A DNA stretch of 64,000 nucleotides from Fragum whitleyi. Its lineage: Eukaryota > Mollusca > Bivalvia > Cardiida > Cardiidae. The stretch lies in the NCBI GenBank assembly GCA_948146395.1, contig OX411552.1:51698258-51762257 (forward strand), written 5' to 3'. The notes beneath the pieces were generated by a model. The model was not told the DNA's origin, did not search any database, and was given only the letters and a program-made list of their open reading frames with translations. Of this stretch, positions 50,851 to 60,824 are shown one piece after another. The position numbers were made by a program, and so were the translations under genes. The first letter of the stretch is position 1, and every line of letters begins with the position of its first letter.

Positions 50851-50857
50851 ATATTTT

Positions 50858-51085
50858 GACCCACAAAACGCCGACAATTTGGAAGCTGAATTTTATTGCA
50901 AATAGCATGATTTGAATAGTTACGAGAAAAATCTTTTTTGTGACCCACAATTATCTATAAATAAATGACCCACAAGGTACGATCTATTTTTAGAACACGC
51001 TCCTAGCACATCCTCGGTGCAAGAAAATCGTATTTTTTGAGATTGCCCACAGTGTTATTTATAGATATACTGGATGACCCACAGT
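50858..51085. repeat. Dispersed array of TGACCCACA words
   Basis: TTGACCCACAAAACG, GTGACCCACAATT, ATGACCCACAAGG, TTGCCCACAGTG and ATGACCCACAGTAC recur over 230 bp. The style matches the short-unit arrays at 51.4, 51.9 and 53.2 kb. No inverted partner was found. Confidence 0.6.
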
Positions 51086-51123
51086 ACAGTTTGAAGTAGA
51101 CGCATTGCATTGTTGGAAACAAA

Positions 51124-51153
51124 ATGGCAGCTCTCTCTCGAGGCAAGCAGGCG
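51124..51153 (+). CDS. Candidate first coding exon, unknown gene
   Basis: ATGGCAGCTCTCTCTCGAGG opens ten codons (MAALSRGKQA) and ends exactly at the donor GTAAGC. The context AAACAAAATGG is a good start context. Upstream GCATTGCATTGTTGGAAAC loosely resembles ZNF143/Staf-type promoter words. The next exon was not traced. Codons are far less AT-biased than the surroundings, which favours a real exon. Confidence 0.4.
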
Positions 51154-51430
51154 GTAAGCGCAAAATATCAAATTTATTATTATTTTGTAATTCATTTTGT
51201 GTTTTTACGAGATTTTGTGAATACAAAATATCAATGTCGATATCTTGTTGGCGTACAATTTTTTTTATATGAAGAAGATTCAGTGACGGGATAAATCTTG
51301 GACGCGGGATTCCACCATAAATTCATGCCCACTTTTTTTTACCACTCCTCGGGACCAAGCCCCACTTCAAATTAAAAGAAAGATACTTTAACAAAGTCGG
51401 GCTGTCCGTGATCAACGTAAAATCGGGTGC
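51154..51430. other. Non-coding stretch, possible intron start
   Basis: No feature recognised between the candidate exon and the first CGGCCC array. Confidence 0.4.
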
Positions 51431-51431
51431 T

Positions 51432-51500
51432 TATCAAAACGGCCCAGAGTCGAAACGGCCTAGAGTAGATTTTTTAATTTGGTCAAAACGGCCCAAATAG
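51432..51500. repeat. Array of TCAAAACGGCCCAGAG words
   Basis: Three copies (51,432, 51,450 and 51,483) with a 16-18 bp unit; the third is separated by AT-rich sequence. No inverted partner was found in the window. Minus-strand ORFs repeatedly reading LGRFD are translations of the array. Confidence 0.75.
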
Positions 51501-51908
51501 AATTTTGCACAAAATACCAAACAAGATTCTTTAAATTTCTTTATAAAGATCTTTATTTTAATATTCAATTTGAAAAAGATAAATGTTGCGCTATTAATAA
51601 ATTTCGTCAATGGTCGATTCCTGAAAGAATATGGATCTTGACAATAATCTTTATTGCATATTGACACTTATCAGCAATTTTCAAAATTATAGGTGAATTC
51701 CATTGTATTACAATTTATTTTATTTATTTTTGAATAAAATGTCCTATAACTAATATCTACTGAAAGAAGATGTCATGTATTTAAAGACAAATTATCCCTT
51801 TGATAAATGATTAATGTAAGTTATTTGATTAAGAGAAATAAAATCTTCTTTACCTTTTTCTAGTGCAGCTTGTTAGTCCTATATCATGTCAATCTCAAAC
51901 GGTGTCGG

Positions 51909-51985
51909 GTGAAAAAGGCCCAGTTTCAGAAAGGCGCTGGTCAGAAAGGCCCACTGTCATAGTTTACCAAAAAGGCCCAGTCCAA
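51909..51985. repeat. Array of CAGAAAGGCCCA words
   Basis: GAAAAAGGCCCAGTTTCAGA, then AAGGCGCTGGTCAGAAAGGC, then ACCAAAAAGGCCCAGTCC: about four units. It has the same style and orientation as the 51,432 array but a different word. No inverted partner was found. Confidence 0.75.
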
Positions 51986-53220
51986 AAAACGCTTGTTCTT
52001 AAACCTGAGGTGATTTAAACTAACATGCAAGTTCTTATTAGATATACATGTTGCTAACTAATATTATTTTTGATTCATCTTTTATACCTAGACTAAAAAT
52101 TATTTTTCATTTATCTTTTTATATTCAACTATTACAATAGTTGTAAACAATAATTAGACAATCATAAAGCAGGAAGTGATGTTACAGTACGGAACATCAG
52201 GAATCTGACAATCCGATTGGGACGTGATTGAAAGCTGAGCGATGATGAAACATTTATGAATGATCGTGATTGCCCGCTGAACGTTTTTCTTCTGATAGGA
52301 TTGAACGCCTTCTATACTAAATCCAATTGTTCAATCAAATTGAAAGTTGCGTTCAATCATTCAATTAAGATGTAAATAACAAAAGAAATTAAACAAAATA
52401 TAAATATTATATTTTTCCTAGCATATTTTTTTCATTTTTTCCACCGGGCTCCACAGCAAATTACCTGCCATCATTTTGTTTTGATTGTTTCCCTTGAATA
52501 AAAAGCCGCCATTTACATATGCAACTGAACTCTAAACAGCTAAATAAAAAAAAAACTTTATTGGAAAATTCTCATATTTCTAGATTAGAATTTTGAAAAC
52601 CATTGGCTTGACTTAAAATAAGCTTCGTTAAGATTGGACATTGATCTTACTTAAAAATACGAGGATCGCCAAAGAAATTGACAGTTGAATATGATGTCAA
52701 TTTTTCGGACCTCAAACCTTTCGACCTGTCGAGTTTACTGCATACCAGTCAGAAATTGCATGGTCCTAATGCCTACTAGCTGCAGTTGACTAGTCGGGTA
52801 GCCAACGATGGTGGCTGATTCCAAATTGAAGTATACGGGTCAGAAAAGAATATAAATCTCTGTGTGTGTGATGTAAAAAAAGAAAACCTGAGCCAACCAG
52901 ATGATAAGACCTAGCACGGACAATTGCCAGTAATTACTCTTAGATATTACATCAATTTACACAAGTCTAAATCTCTTCTGGAGTGGTTGGGAGGATTTAC
53001 CTTGAAGATAAAACCCTGCACAGGGGTGTCGCCTATCACTGAAAAGCCCAACATGGAATGAATGAATTAGATGTCAACTTGTCACCAATTACATCAACTA
53101 CTCTACATTAAGTCATCAGTGTTGCCTCACCAAAGCAAACAGAGAGTTATGTGATAGTAGCTTAAGCAAAAGAGGAAGATACACTATCTATCCGTCTATA
53201 TATCTGTCTCTATCTATCTA
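51986..53220. other. AT-rich non-coding stretch
   Basis: No gene recognised. A (CTAT)n-like tract lies at about 53,185-53,222, at the left border of element D. Confidence 0.5.
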
Positions 53221-53373
53221 TTGCATTACAGTCAAAGCCGCCCCATGTCAAACCGGCCCAAAACGGTCAAACCGGCCCCAATATCGATTTTCCATCGTGC
53301 TGCCCCCAAAATTGGACCCCATTATATTGAAGAAGATAAAGGGTGAGAATTGTAAAAAACTAAACTCTGTGTG

Positions 53374-54590
53374 CAGGGCTTTTTCCAGGTATTTTGGGAA
53401 AGGGCCCCTGGCCCCAAATTGGGAAAAAAATATCGACAAAACCCTTAAATTGGGAAAAAAAATAAAACTTGTATAAATTGTAACACTTGCTTTAATAATC
53501 AAATTAGCTTATACACATCACATAACACTCAAATCTTTAATGTACAGTTTCCTTTTTTTTTTTTTTGGCTCTGAATTCACCACACAGTCATCCAACTTTG
53601 AACTGGGTGGGTCACCAAGATCTATAACAATAATCATTAAGTTTTGTATGGTGTTCTAGGTGAGAGAACTTCAAATAGGTGTACATATATTCAAGTGACT
53701 GATTCCACAGGTAGCCAACACAGGTGGGGATAGTGTAATATTACCAAACATTAACCACAAAAAAACATAATATTAACATTTTTATCAAAATAATTATATT
53801 GACTATATTATATATTTCCATGAAAAGATTTACATAATATTTTTAATGGTTAATTTTAACACCATCCCCACCCGTTTTGGCTACCTGTGACTGAACCAAG
53901 ATCTCTACTCACATTTGTGTGAGTTTGTTAATGCTGAACGGTAGAAATTTCAATGACTTGTTTGTTCACTAGTCACTTGATCAGAAGAACTGGACTCGAA
54001 AGAAGTTACGGGGTCATAAATAGGGCATGACTTATCGCCATTTACATTACTGGTCGAAGGTTTTAGGGAATTGTTGTCGCCTATATCAGTTACGGTTGTA
54101 CAGCCAAATTAATCAACTATCAAACAAGATTTGGAGTCTCTTCACGAAAGATGAATCAACTATTGTGTGAGCCCAACATCGCAAACTTACTTCATATTTC
54201 CCCGCTTTTATAATTCCGCCGTTGTTGACATCGTCGCTTAGACTAAAAACAGTAAAGCTATACGAAAATATGCGTATTTTCGGGAGATTGGGTTCCCACG
54301 AAGACTTACCGCTATCGTATGCCGGAACCATATTATCGATTTATTCGTATTCGACTAGCTTTACAAGAATGGTTATTCGGCACTTATACATGTCGTACTT
54401 TGAAATTTTTATCGTTTCCAAAGAACGTTGAGCGCATTTTTTACTTTTCTATTCTACCTTAGAAAAAAGAAAATAAAAAATGAAACATAGCTTTGGGAAT
54501 TTTTTTATTCAAATTGGGAAAAAATGGGGCCGTTTTGGATTGGGAATGGGGCCGAAATTCGGCCCCGCAGGAAAAGGCGAAAAAGCCCTG
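53374..54590. mobile_element. Element C: hAT-like non-autonomous element
   Basis: The left end CAGGGCTTTTTC and right end GAAAAAGCCCTG are inverted. Subterminal sequence is also inverted and imperfect, with GGGGCC, AAATTGGG and poly-A blocks on both sides. CAGGG ends fit hAT elements (known: YARNG start, 8-bp TSD). The right flank is a (GT)n tract and the left flank is CTGTGTG, so a TSD cannot be told from the microsatellite. No transposase is found. Confidence 0.65.
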
Positions 54591-54606
54591 GTGTGTGTGT
54601 GTGTGT
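54591..54606. repeat. (GT)n tract at the right end of element C
   Basis: Eight GT units directly abut the CCCTG terminus. Confidence 0.9.
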
Positions 54607-55011
54607 TTTTGTAAGTCTTGTTTAGTGTCATCAAGTGTTTGGGTACAAATATTGTTTGAAGTGTTAATGTATCAATTAGTCGAACAATATAAGTGATAAG
54701 ATTACCCCGGGACGCACCGGCCCACCCTGGGATATTTCATATATAAAATTAAAAAAGTAAGATATAAAATCATTAGGCAATAAGAAATTATTTATATAAA
54801 TGTACATTTGGATAAATAAAAATAAGAATTCCTAATTGTTGAATTGGTATAACACTGATTTTGATGATTTCATTGTAAAAAGACAGACACCCCTGATAAA
54901 CCTAACCGTAAGTGATCGTGGAAAAGCATGCATTTGATTTAAAAAAACAACAACACAATTCTTTCAAAATGTCCACAATTAATAATTTGCCATCAAATAG
55001 GAATAGGGAAT

Positions 55012-55109
55012 GTTCGGACTTTTTTTCAAGGAGGGTCAAATTGCAGGACGTTTTCCATAAATCTTGGACGTTTTTTTACGCCCGAGTCTGATTTTCCGGA
55101 CGTTATTTC
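55012..55109. repeat. Array of GGACGTTTTT words
   Basis: TTCGGACTTTTTTTC, GCAGGACGTTTTCC, TTGGACGTTTTTTTAC and TTTTCCGGACGTTATTTC follow one another at 30-40 bp spacing. No inverted partner was found. Confidence 0.6.
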
Positions 55110-55820
55110 AGAAATTGTATATGCATGTACAAACACATGAAACGTGTTACGACTTCATGGACTAGACGGACAGACAAGCTTTCATCCGGTGGGTCATCAA
55201 TGGTCAAGATGTGGTATTGAACAAAAATATAAATTAAAGCGGACTCCAAATAAAATATAAGACTTCTGAATGGGTAAATGAAAAGAATACCAAAGATTGA
55301 GTTCTAATTTAACACAATCAGTAATTTAATCTACTGATAATCACACCAAAACATAAAATAACTGTTTACAAACAATGATTCTATTAACAATTTGTCAGGA
55401 TGCAAGTTAAAATCGATAATCAGTATGGTGTAATCCTATTTCCTAACTTAAATACGTTAAATTCAAGAAAATAATGACCTAATGCTCCTTTTAGCTTGAT
55501 GACAAGATAAATCTATTGAAATACAGCGTTAAATGTATCCTAAATGCAAATTTAGACTGAAAGATCCCGTTAAATCTAAAGTAAAATGAGCTAAGTTTGA
55601 TTTTCTAGCCAAAAAATAAATAACAAGTGCTACCAAAGAAAGGAAAATGTTTTTTTTTTTTTTTTTAATGGGTTTTAAGCCGCTTTCAACAATTTCACAG
55701 TTATATCGCGGCAGCCCGAGCACCTAATAATGGATTCCTGGTATTTCTTTCACCTGTTCTACCATTCTTTCCTAGCCTCCGACTGCTATCTTACATAGGT
55801 TTATGATAAAAGAAAATGTG

Positions 55821-55944
55821 GAGTCCCCGAATCCTGCAATGTAGAAGTTCATATTGGAAACGCTTCCCGCATCCCGCGATAAGGGATTCCCGCACTTCCC
55901 GCATTCATCAATGCAGGATTCCTGCAATTGCTGGATTCCCACAC
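55821..55944. repeat. Array of TTCCCGCA / GGATTCC words
   Basis: CGCTTCCCGCATCCCGCG, GGGATTCCCGCACTTCCCGC, CAGGATTCCTGCAATTGCTG and GGATTCCCACAC form a compact GC-richer array. No partner array was found. Confidence 0.6.
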
Positions 55945-56109
55945 TGAATGAAATTACGTGCATCTCCGTGAACCGAAGAAATTGCCAAACTAGGGATGCG
56001 TCAAGGTGCTGAGCAATAATAACTAAGTGTAATTATATATTCTTAAAACAATTTGCAGGGAAATACTTTACATATAAAACATTATTTATTGTCCTTTCTT
56101 TAATGCTTT

Positions 56110-56455
56110 TTGGTGGTTTATCGAGAAATAACGGTAGATTATCACTTGATAATATCACCGAAAAAGCAGTGAAATTATCAAAAACTTATACCCTGCTTTT
56201 GTGCTTTTCACCCTATCTGACGTCATCTATGCGGGGAGAAAAAGGTGACGTCACAATGAACGTTGCATAGCAATCACGTGCAAAATGACGCGCTTTACGA
56301 AAATATGTCCTAGAAATTTCACATTTTGTCTCATTTTTGCAATAAAGAAAGAGAGTAATCGTTTGTTTTTTCGAGTAAGATCGATCTATATTTCATTTCG
56401 TGAACAACAAAAGCTATACTTTCACTCGTGGCTCTGCCACTCGTGATAATATGAT
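56110..56455 (+). repeat. Dispersed repeat S, copy 2
   Basis: Matches the reverse complement of 49,420-49,760. Contains GACGTCATCTATGCGGGG and a second GTGACGTCAC. The palindrome has drifted to AGATTATCACTTGATAATA. Confidence 0.85.
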
Positions 56456-56537
56456 TTTCATTTGGAAACCTTGGTTATCATTGTGAAAGAATATGTGGTC
56501 CGAAATGTTGCGGAACTATTACGGGTCCACTACCTTA
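56456..56537 (+). repeat. MITE family M, right-end fragment
   Basis: CATTTGGAAACCTTGGTTAT and GAAATGTTGCGGAACTATTA, ending GGGTCCACTACCTTAA. The same terminus is present at 60,785-60,824, and in inverted orientation at 58,155-58,185. Confidence 0.75.
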
Positions 56538-56584
56538 ATTAATGTTCAGAAATACGGAGCTTACTGTAGGTTGCTAGGGTTAAC

Positions 56585-56605
56585 AATCCCATAATGCATT
56601 CCGCC
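56585..56605 (+). promoter_or_regulatory. ZNF143/Staf-like promoter motif
   Basis: ACAATCCCATAATGCATTCC closely resembles the core of the Staf/ZNF143 site (ACAATTCCCA(G/T)AATGCA). It lies about 17-37 bp upstream of the candidate start codon at 56,622. These sites are typical of metazoan TSS-proximal promoters. Confidence 0.45.
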
Positions 56606-56621
56606 TAGTAAACAAACCAAA

Positions 56622-56695
56622 ATGGCGGTTGACCTGTTTATCGATGGAGTCTATTGTCAAGCTCTGCAATCCAAAAGATACACACTGATAATCAG
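56622..56695 (+). CDS. Candidate first coding exon, unknown gene
   Basis: AAAATGGCGGTTGACC gives a strong start context. The 74-base reading runs 24 codons plus two bases, begins MAVDLFIDGVYCQAL and ends in CAG at the donor GTATGT. Base composition and the balanced residue mix differ from neighbouring AT-biased chance ORFs. A Staf-like site lies just upstream. The protein family is not recognised and no second exon could be traced. It lies inside the limits of elements D and E, so it is either a host exon between insertions or a captured exon. Confidence 0.5.
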
Positions 56696-57693
56696 GTATG
56701 TCAGCACAAATCGATCACAAAATAGGATGATAACATTGCTAGGTAAACATTTTGAATGATCTCTACTGCATTAATGCAACAATCGGGATTGATTTGTTCG
56801 TACTCGAAAATCTCCGTACATAGCTAAAAATAGAACAGTGAAATCTGACTGCTACAAACGTTTCAGCAAAGGATGTGAAACACCCCTGGACTTTATTCCA
56901 TTGAACATAAAACTTTCTAAACAATTTCTCTTGGAGGGAGAAAGTTTCTCGGAATAATGGATTAATAATATGCATGTAGTATATATATCTACGAATTCAC
57001 AAATAGTTTCTTCCTAATAAAATAAGAAACACCCTGGACTAGATCTAAGTGCATGGAAATCCTAGTAAATGACTTCTCATGAGAAAAAAACGGGACTTAA
57101 GTGCACATATGAGCTCCCAAAACAATATCTCACATGAAAAGAACCACGGGACTAGTTTTATATGTTTATACCAATTCACTAAATAATTTCACTAACACCT
57201 TTGGACTGAATTTAGAAATGAAAATAACTCGCATAACAGTAAATCTGTATGTTTGTATAAGTAAATATCCGTCTATTTATTTCACATATCTTGTATTTGT
57301 CATTTGATGCGTCCAGGGTTGTTTCATGAGTCAGGGGTGTTCTGGTGCATCCCGGGGTGAATATCAAGGCCGAACTTTTTCTGTACAATAGAGCCGATTG
57401 TTTTATTTAAATGATTTAATCATATATATTTTTACAACATACATATAGCGCATGAAATATCAATTACACTTAAGTTCTTTTATAGGAAGAATCTAAAATA
57501 CGAATATCTTGATCCTACATTATCAACAGTTCATATGTTCAAAAATTAAAGTGAAATACACGTATATAACAAACATTTAACAAATAGGGGCTGGGTTGAC
57601 CAATTTGGGGCCGGTTTGACCTTTTTCTGAATTGAGAGTCGGGTTTGACTATTTTTGGGGCCGGTTTGACCAGGGGCCAGTTTGACTGGTTCC

Positions 57694-58154
57694 CTATCTA
57701 TCTACTGCCTAACTCCACTTCCGGGTATTACTGGCAAGTGAGTATCTGTGCTGAATGAAAAATGTAAGTCATTGGTTAGGGTGCCAGATACATTTTTTCT
57801 GTTCGATTGTGAAAAAAAGTTAAAGTTTATAGAGCCACTCTCTAGCACACCATCCAGATGTTTGTGCGTCCCTCGGAGAGAGGTAGTGTTTTAGTCCAAT
57901 GCTATCTATTTTTAAAGCTTGGTGAACTGAGGCTGGCTACTTAGTGCCTATTAACACACCTTGATGACAGTAGGGCTTGAATCACAAACCTCCAGGTCAA
58001 GAATCATTGGTACCTATACCACAGTGACACTGAGTGAGATACACTGTTTAATCCAAAGTGAATGTTAGAATTAGTGCTAGTTATAATCTCTCACATAATT
58101 TACCTCAAATATTTTACATCTCTACGAAAATTGTCAATCTATGTTGTTTGTGGT
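57694..58154. other. Non-coding stretch with possible tRNA-like SINE head
   Basis: On the minus strand around 58,035-57,968 a GTGGTATAGGTACC (A-box-like) and a GGTTTGTGATTCAAGCCC (B-box-like) occur with tRNA-like spacing. Tail and duplications are not clear. Nothing else is seen. Confidence 0.35.
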
Positions 58155-58185
58155 TTAAGGTAGAGGATGCGTAATAGTTCTGCAA

Positions 58186-59050
58186 GGGTTGGCCTAAAAT
58201 ACGAAATGGACCACCAAGCACGAAATGGGGGAAATGGACCTTCTGTTGGCGAAATGGACTTTTATAATACCTCGAAGGTCAGTATTTTGATATTGTAAAG
58301 TTAAAATACCATCATTTAGGACTCTGATAATTGTTTTAATATAATTTTACAAGGTAGTTTTGTAATTGAAGAGATTTTTTGGTCTTTTTTCGGCATTCTA
58401 TTTTGACTTTTACAACGAAATGGACAGGTCATCGGCCGCGAAACAGACTTTTTCATTTGCAATAAATTATTAAGATTATTATATAGATCTACCTAAAATG
58501 ACTTTGATATCATTATGGTGTTTCAATGAATTAATGCTAGATAGAAATTGTTTTCTAAAATCCCCTACATAAAGCCCAACATGGGCTATAGAATGGACAT
58601 TTTGAACTGGCGAATGTCGAAATGGAGCTCAAGTTTTGGGCTAGGCACTATTCTATGATACGAACTTGCAGATTTTTTCCTTTAATTTAATAACCATCGG
58701 TTTGATATAGCAGGGAGGTTTTTTTTTTCGTTGTTGCTGTTGTTACTTTTTTTAAGTTGTTCAAATAAATGATAATACCATTTTATTACGCAAGTCTATT
58801 TATTTGCCAATAATACATTTCGTCAGCAGGCATACATCGGTCTTAAACCTAAAAGTTTAAATCACGACATCTACAATTTGTATAAGATCAATCACCATTA
58901 AGACATTAGATGAAAGCATTTGAGACAAATAATCGACCATTTACTATCAATTCATTGATTTTTTGCATATATAAAAGTCCATTTCGCTATGAGAAGGTCC
59001 ATTTCGCTCCATTTCGTGGTAATGGTCCATTTCGTATTTTAGGCCAACCG
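58186..59050. mobile_element. Element F: 865-bp TIR element with exact 9-bp TSD
   Basis: The ends are about 80-bp inverted repeats: left GGTTGGCCTAAAATACGAAA (58,187 on) with three further CGAAATGGAC words; right arm 58,970-59,050 the same in reverse. GTTCTGCAA flanks it on both sides (58,177-58,185 and 59,051-59,059). The interior holds more GAAATGGAC-like words (58,418 and 58,610) and no ORF. The insertion site is proved by the MITE it interrupts. The 9-bp TSD and array-like TIR link it in style to element A. Confidence 0.85.
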
Positions 59051-59136
59051 GTTCTGCAACATTTCTGAACGCATAATATTTCATAATGTTAACTGAGTTT
59101 CCAAATGAAATCATTAGGAAACCTCGGTTAAACTTG

Positions 59137-60786
59137 TTAACTTACTTACTTACTTCTCTGGCCCATTTAGATGCTGTGTTCACTCTTGCCCGTTTCCGGC
59201 CCGTAACACTCTGGTAAAAATTTCACTGGGGCATGTTTCCATGCAAAATTTAATTCACTTTTAAAACTATTTACATTTTTACAACTAATTAAGCTCTCAG
59301 GCAGAGAATTCCACTGATTCACCACTGTCTGTGTAAAACTATTTTTCCTAAGGTTGGACCTACTGCGTCTTTTATTGATCTTGAATTTATGGCCTCTAGT
59401 GGTTGATTGACTATGCATGCTTGGAAAAATTTTGTCTTTTTCTACTATGTCTATAATATTCCAGTCATAATTTTGTAAACTTAGATGACGTCTGATCTTT
59501 GGCGACGATATTCCAGCGTTGGTAGACCTAGGTGCTTGAGCCTTTCACTGTAGCTTTTGCCTTTTAGATTAAGTCAAATTCTAGTGGCACATTGTTGCAC
59601 ATTTTCTAATTTTTTTCTTTCTTTTTTATGTGTGGCCGACCATACATTTGATCCGTATTCTAGATGGGGTCTAATAAGACTTTTGTATAATGTAACAAAC
59701 ATATTGTTGTCAATGTAATTGAATGATCTTTTCACCAGTCCTAGCATTTTTTGCTGTTTTAACTTTAGTGTCAATATGTTCCTTGAATGTTAGTTTACTG
59801 TCAACATGAATCCAGAGGTCTTTTTCCGTTGTGTCTTTTGATATGGTTTTTCCCATTAGGTTATATGATGAAGGACTTTCTTTGCAAATCTGTAGGTGTT
59901 TGCAATTGTCTTGCTTAAATTTTGATTTGCCAGGTATTTGAACAATTTTCTAGTCTGTTTAAATCTGTTTGCAGTTTGTTTTGATCATTTTGGTTTTTGA
60001 TTTGAGAGTATATTTTTGTGTCGTCTGCAAACAAATAACTTTTGTTTTCTGTGCAATCTGGGAGGTTGTTAATATAGATTGTAAAGATGATTCACCCAAG
60101 CACACTACCCTGCGGTATTCCACTGGTGACATTCTCCAAGTTAGATGTCGATCCATTGAGAACAGCCCTTTGTTGCCTGTCTGACAGAAAGTCACTTATC
60201 CATCCTAATAGATTGCTGTTAATTTCATCGCCTTTTAGTTTTGGTTTTAGTCTCATGTGTGGGACAGTGTCAAAGGCTTTTTGAAAATCAAGGTATATCA
60301 CGTCAATGTTGATGTTGTTATCTATACTTTCGCTCCAGTCTTCTAATATCTCAATGAGTACGTAACGCAAGATCTTCCTTTTCGGAAACCGTATTGATTA
60401 TCTGAAAATAGATTGTTTTCTTCCATATAGGTCATGAGTTCATCTCGGATGATTCTTTCCATCACCTTGCAGACTATAGACGTGAGACTAATTGGTCGGT
60501 AATTAGCAACATCTTGTTTTGGTCCTTTCTTATGCAGGGGTGTGACATTTGCTACTTTCCAGCATGGCGGTATTTCATTTCTTCCATAGATTTGTTGAAA
60601 ATCATCCCAAATGGTTTGACAGGTTGTTTTGAGCATTCACGCAGAAATTTCGGGTGTATTTTATCGGGCCCGCTTGATTTGGTCTCTTTTAATTTTTCTA
60701 AGTGTTTTTGTACCCTGCCCTTGCTAAATTTAACAGTTTTTATGGTTTTCTCTGTTTTTGTTTCAAAATTTAAAGTTCATGCCTCC
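59137..60786 (-). pseudogene. 5'-truncated CR1/Jockey-type LINE reverse transcriptase
   Basis: Reading the minus strand from 60,786: KLKETKSSGPDKIHPKFL, then after a frameshift PPCWKVANVTPLHKKG and NYRPISLTSIVCKVMERII, VIYLDFQKAFDTVPH (motif A), SGIPQGSVLG (motif B), then after a second shift YLFADDTKIYSQ (motif C, about 60,030). Further down come SLIRPHLEYGSNVWS and VVNQWNSLPESLISCKNVNS, the C-terminal region typical of this group. The 3' end has an (AAGT)n tail (59,137-59,155 as ACTT on the plus strand). The endonuclease and ORF1 are absent. The copy is inactive. Confidence 0.9.
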
Positions 60787-60824
60787 TGAAATGTTGCGGA
60801 ACTTTTACGGGTCTACTACCTTAA

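Larger units (their letters stand above)
54705..57357. mobile_element. Element E: inverted CCCCGGGACGCACC ends
   Basis: The left end reads CCCCGGGACGCACCGGCCCA and then CCCTGGGATATTTC. The reverse complement of the right end reads CCCCGGGATGCACCAGAACA, then ACCCCTGACTCATG and ACCCTGGACGCATC. Related words (ACCCCTGGACT, ACCCTGGACT) recur inside at 56,881 and 57,029. No target duplication was found. Part of the interior may be ordinary genomic DNA, because a candidate exon with a promoter-like motif lies at 56.6 kb; the two ends could also belong to separate insertions. Confidence 0.45.
53225..57693. mobile_element. Element D: inverted arrays of TCAAACCGGCCCC
   Basis: The left end has ACAGTCAAAGCCGCCCCATG, then GTCAAACCGGCCC twice (53,229-53,282). 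The reverse complement of the right end (57,588-57,693) has CCAGTCAAACTGGCCCC, then GTCAAACCGGCCCC and further copies, with equal spacing over about 30 bp. The flanks match in 14 of 15 positions (CTATCTATCTAYTGC), but they lie in (CTAT)n, so the target duplication is not secure. Inside are element C, element E, repeat S, part of a MITE and a candidate host exon. No transposase is seen. Confidence 0.6.
58155..60824. mobile_element. MITE family M copy split by two later insertions
   Basis: The outer ends are TTAAGGTAG (58,155) and CTACCTTAA (60,816-60,824). Between them the MITE sequence is interrupted first by element F (58,186-59,050, with a 9-bp TSD) and then by a truncated LINE (about 59,137-60,786). 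The MITE pieces can be read across both gaps: GTTCTGCAACATTTC before the LINE, GAAATGTTGCGGAACTTTTA after it. Confidence 0.65.

Noticed and set aside
59969..60284. Plus-strand ORFs over the LINE
   Set aside because: Shadow frames of the minus-strand reverse transcriptase.
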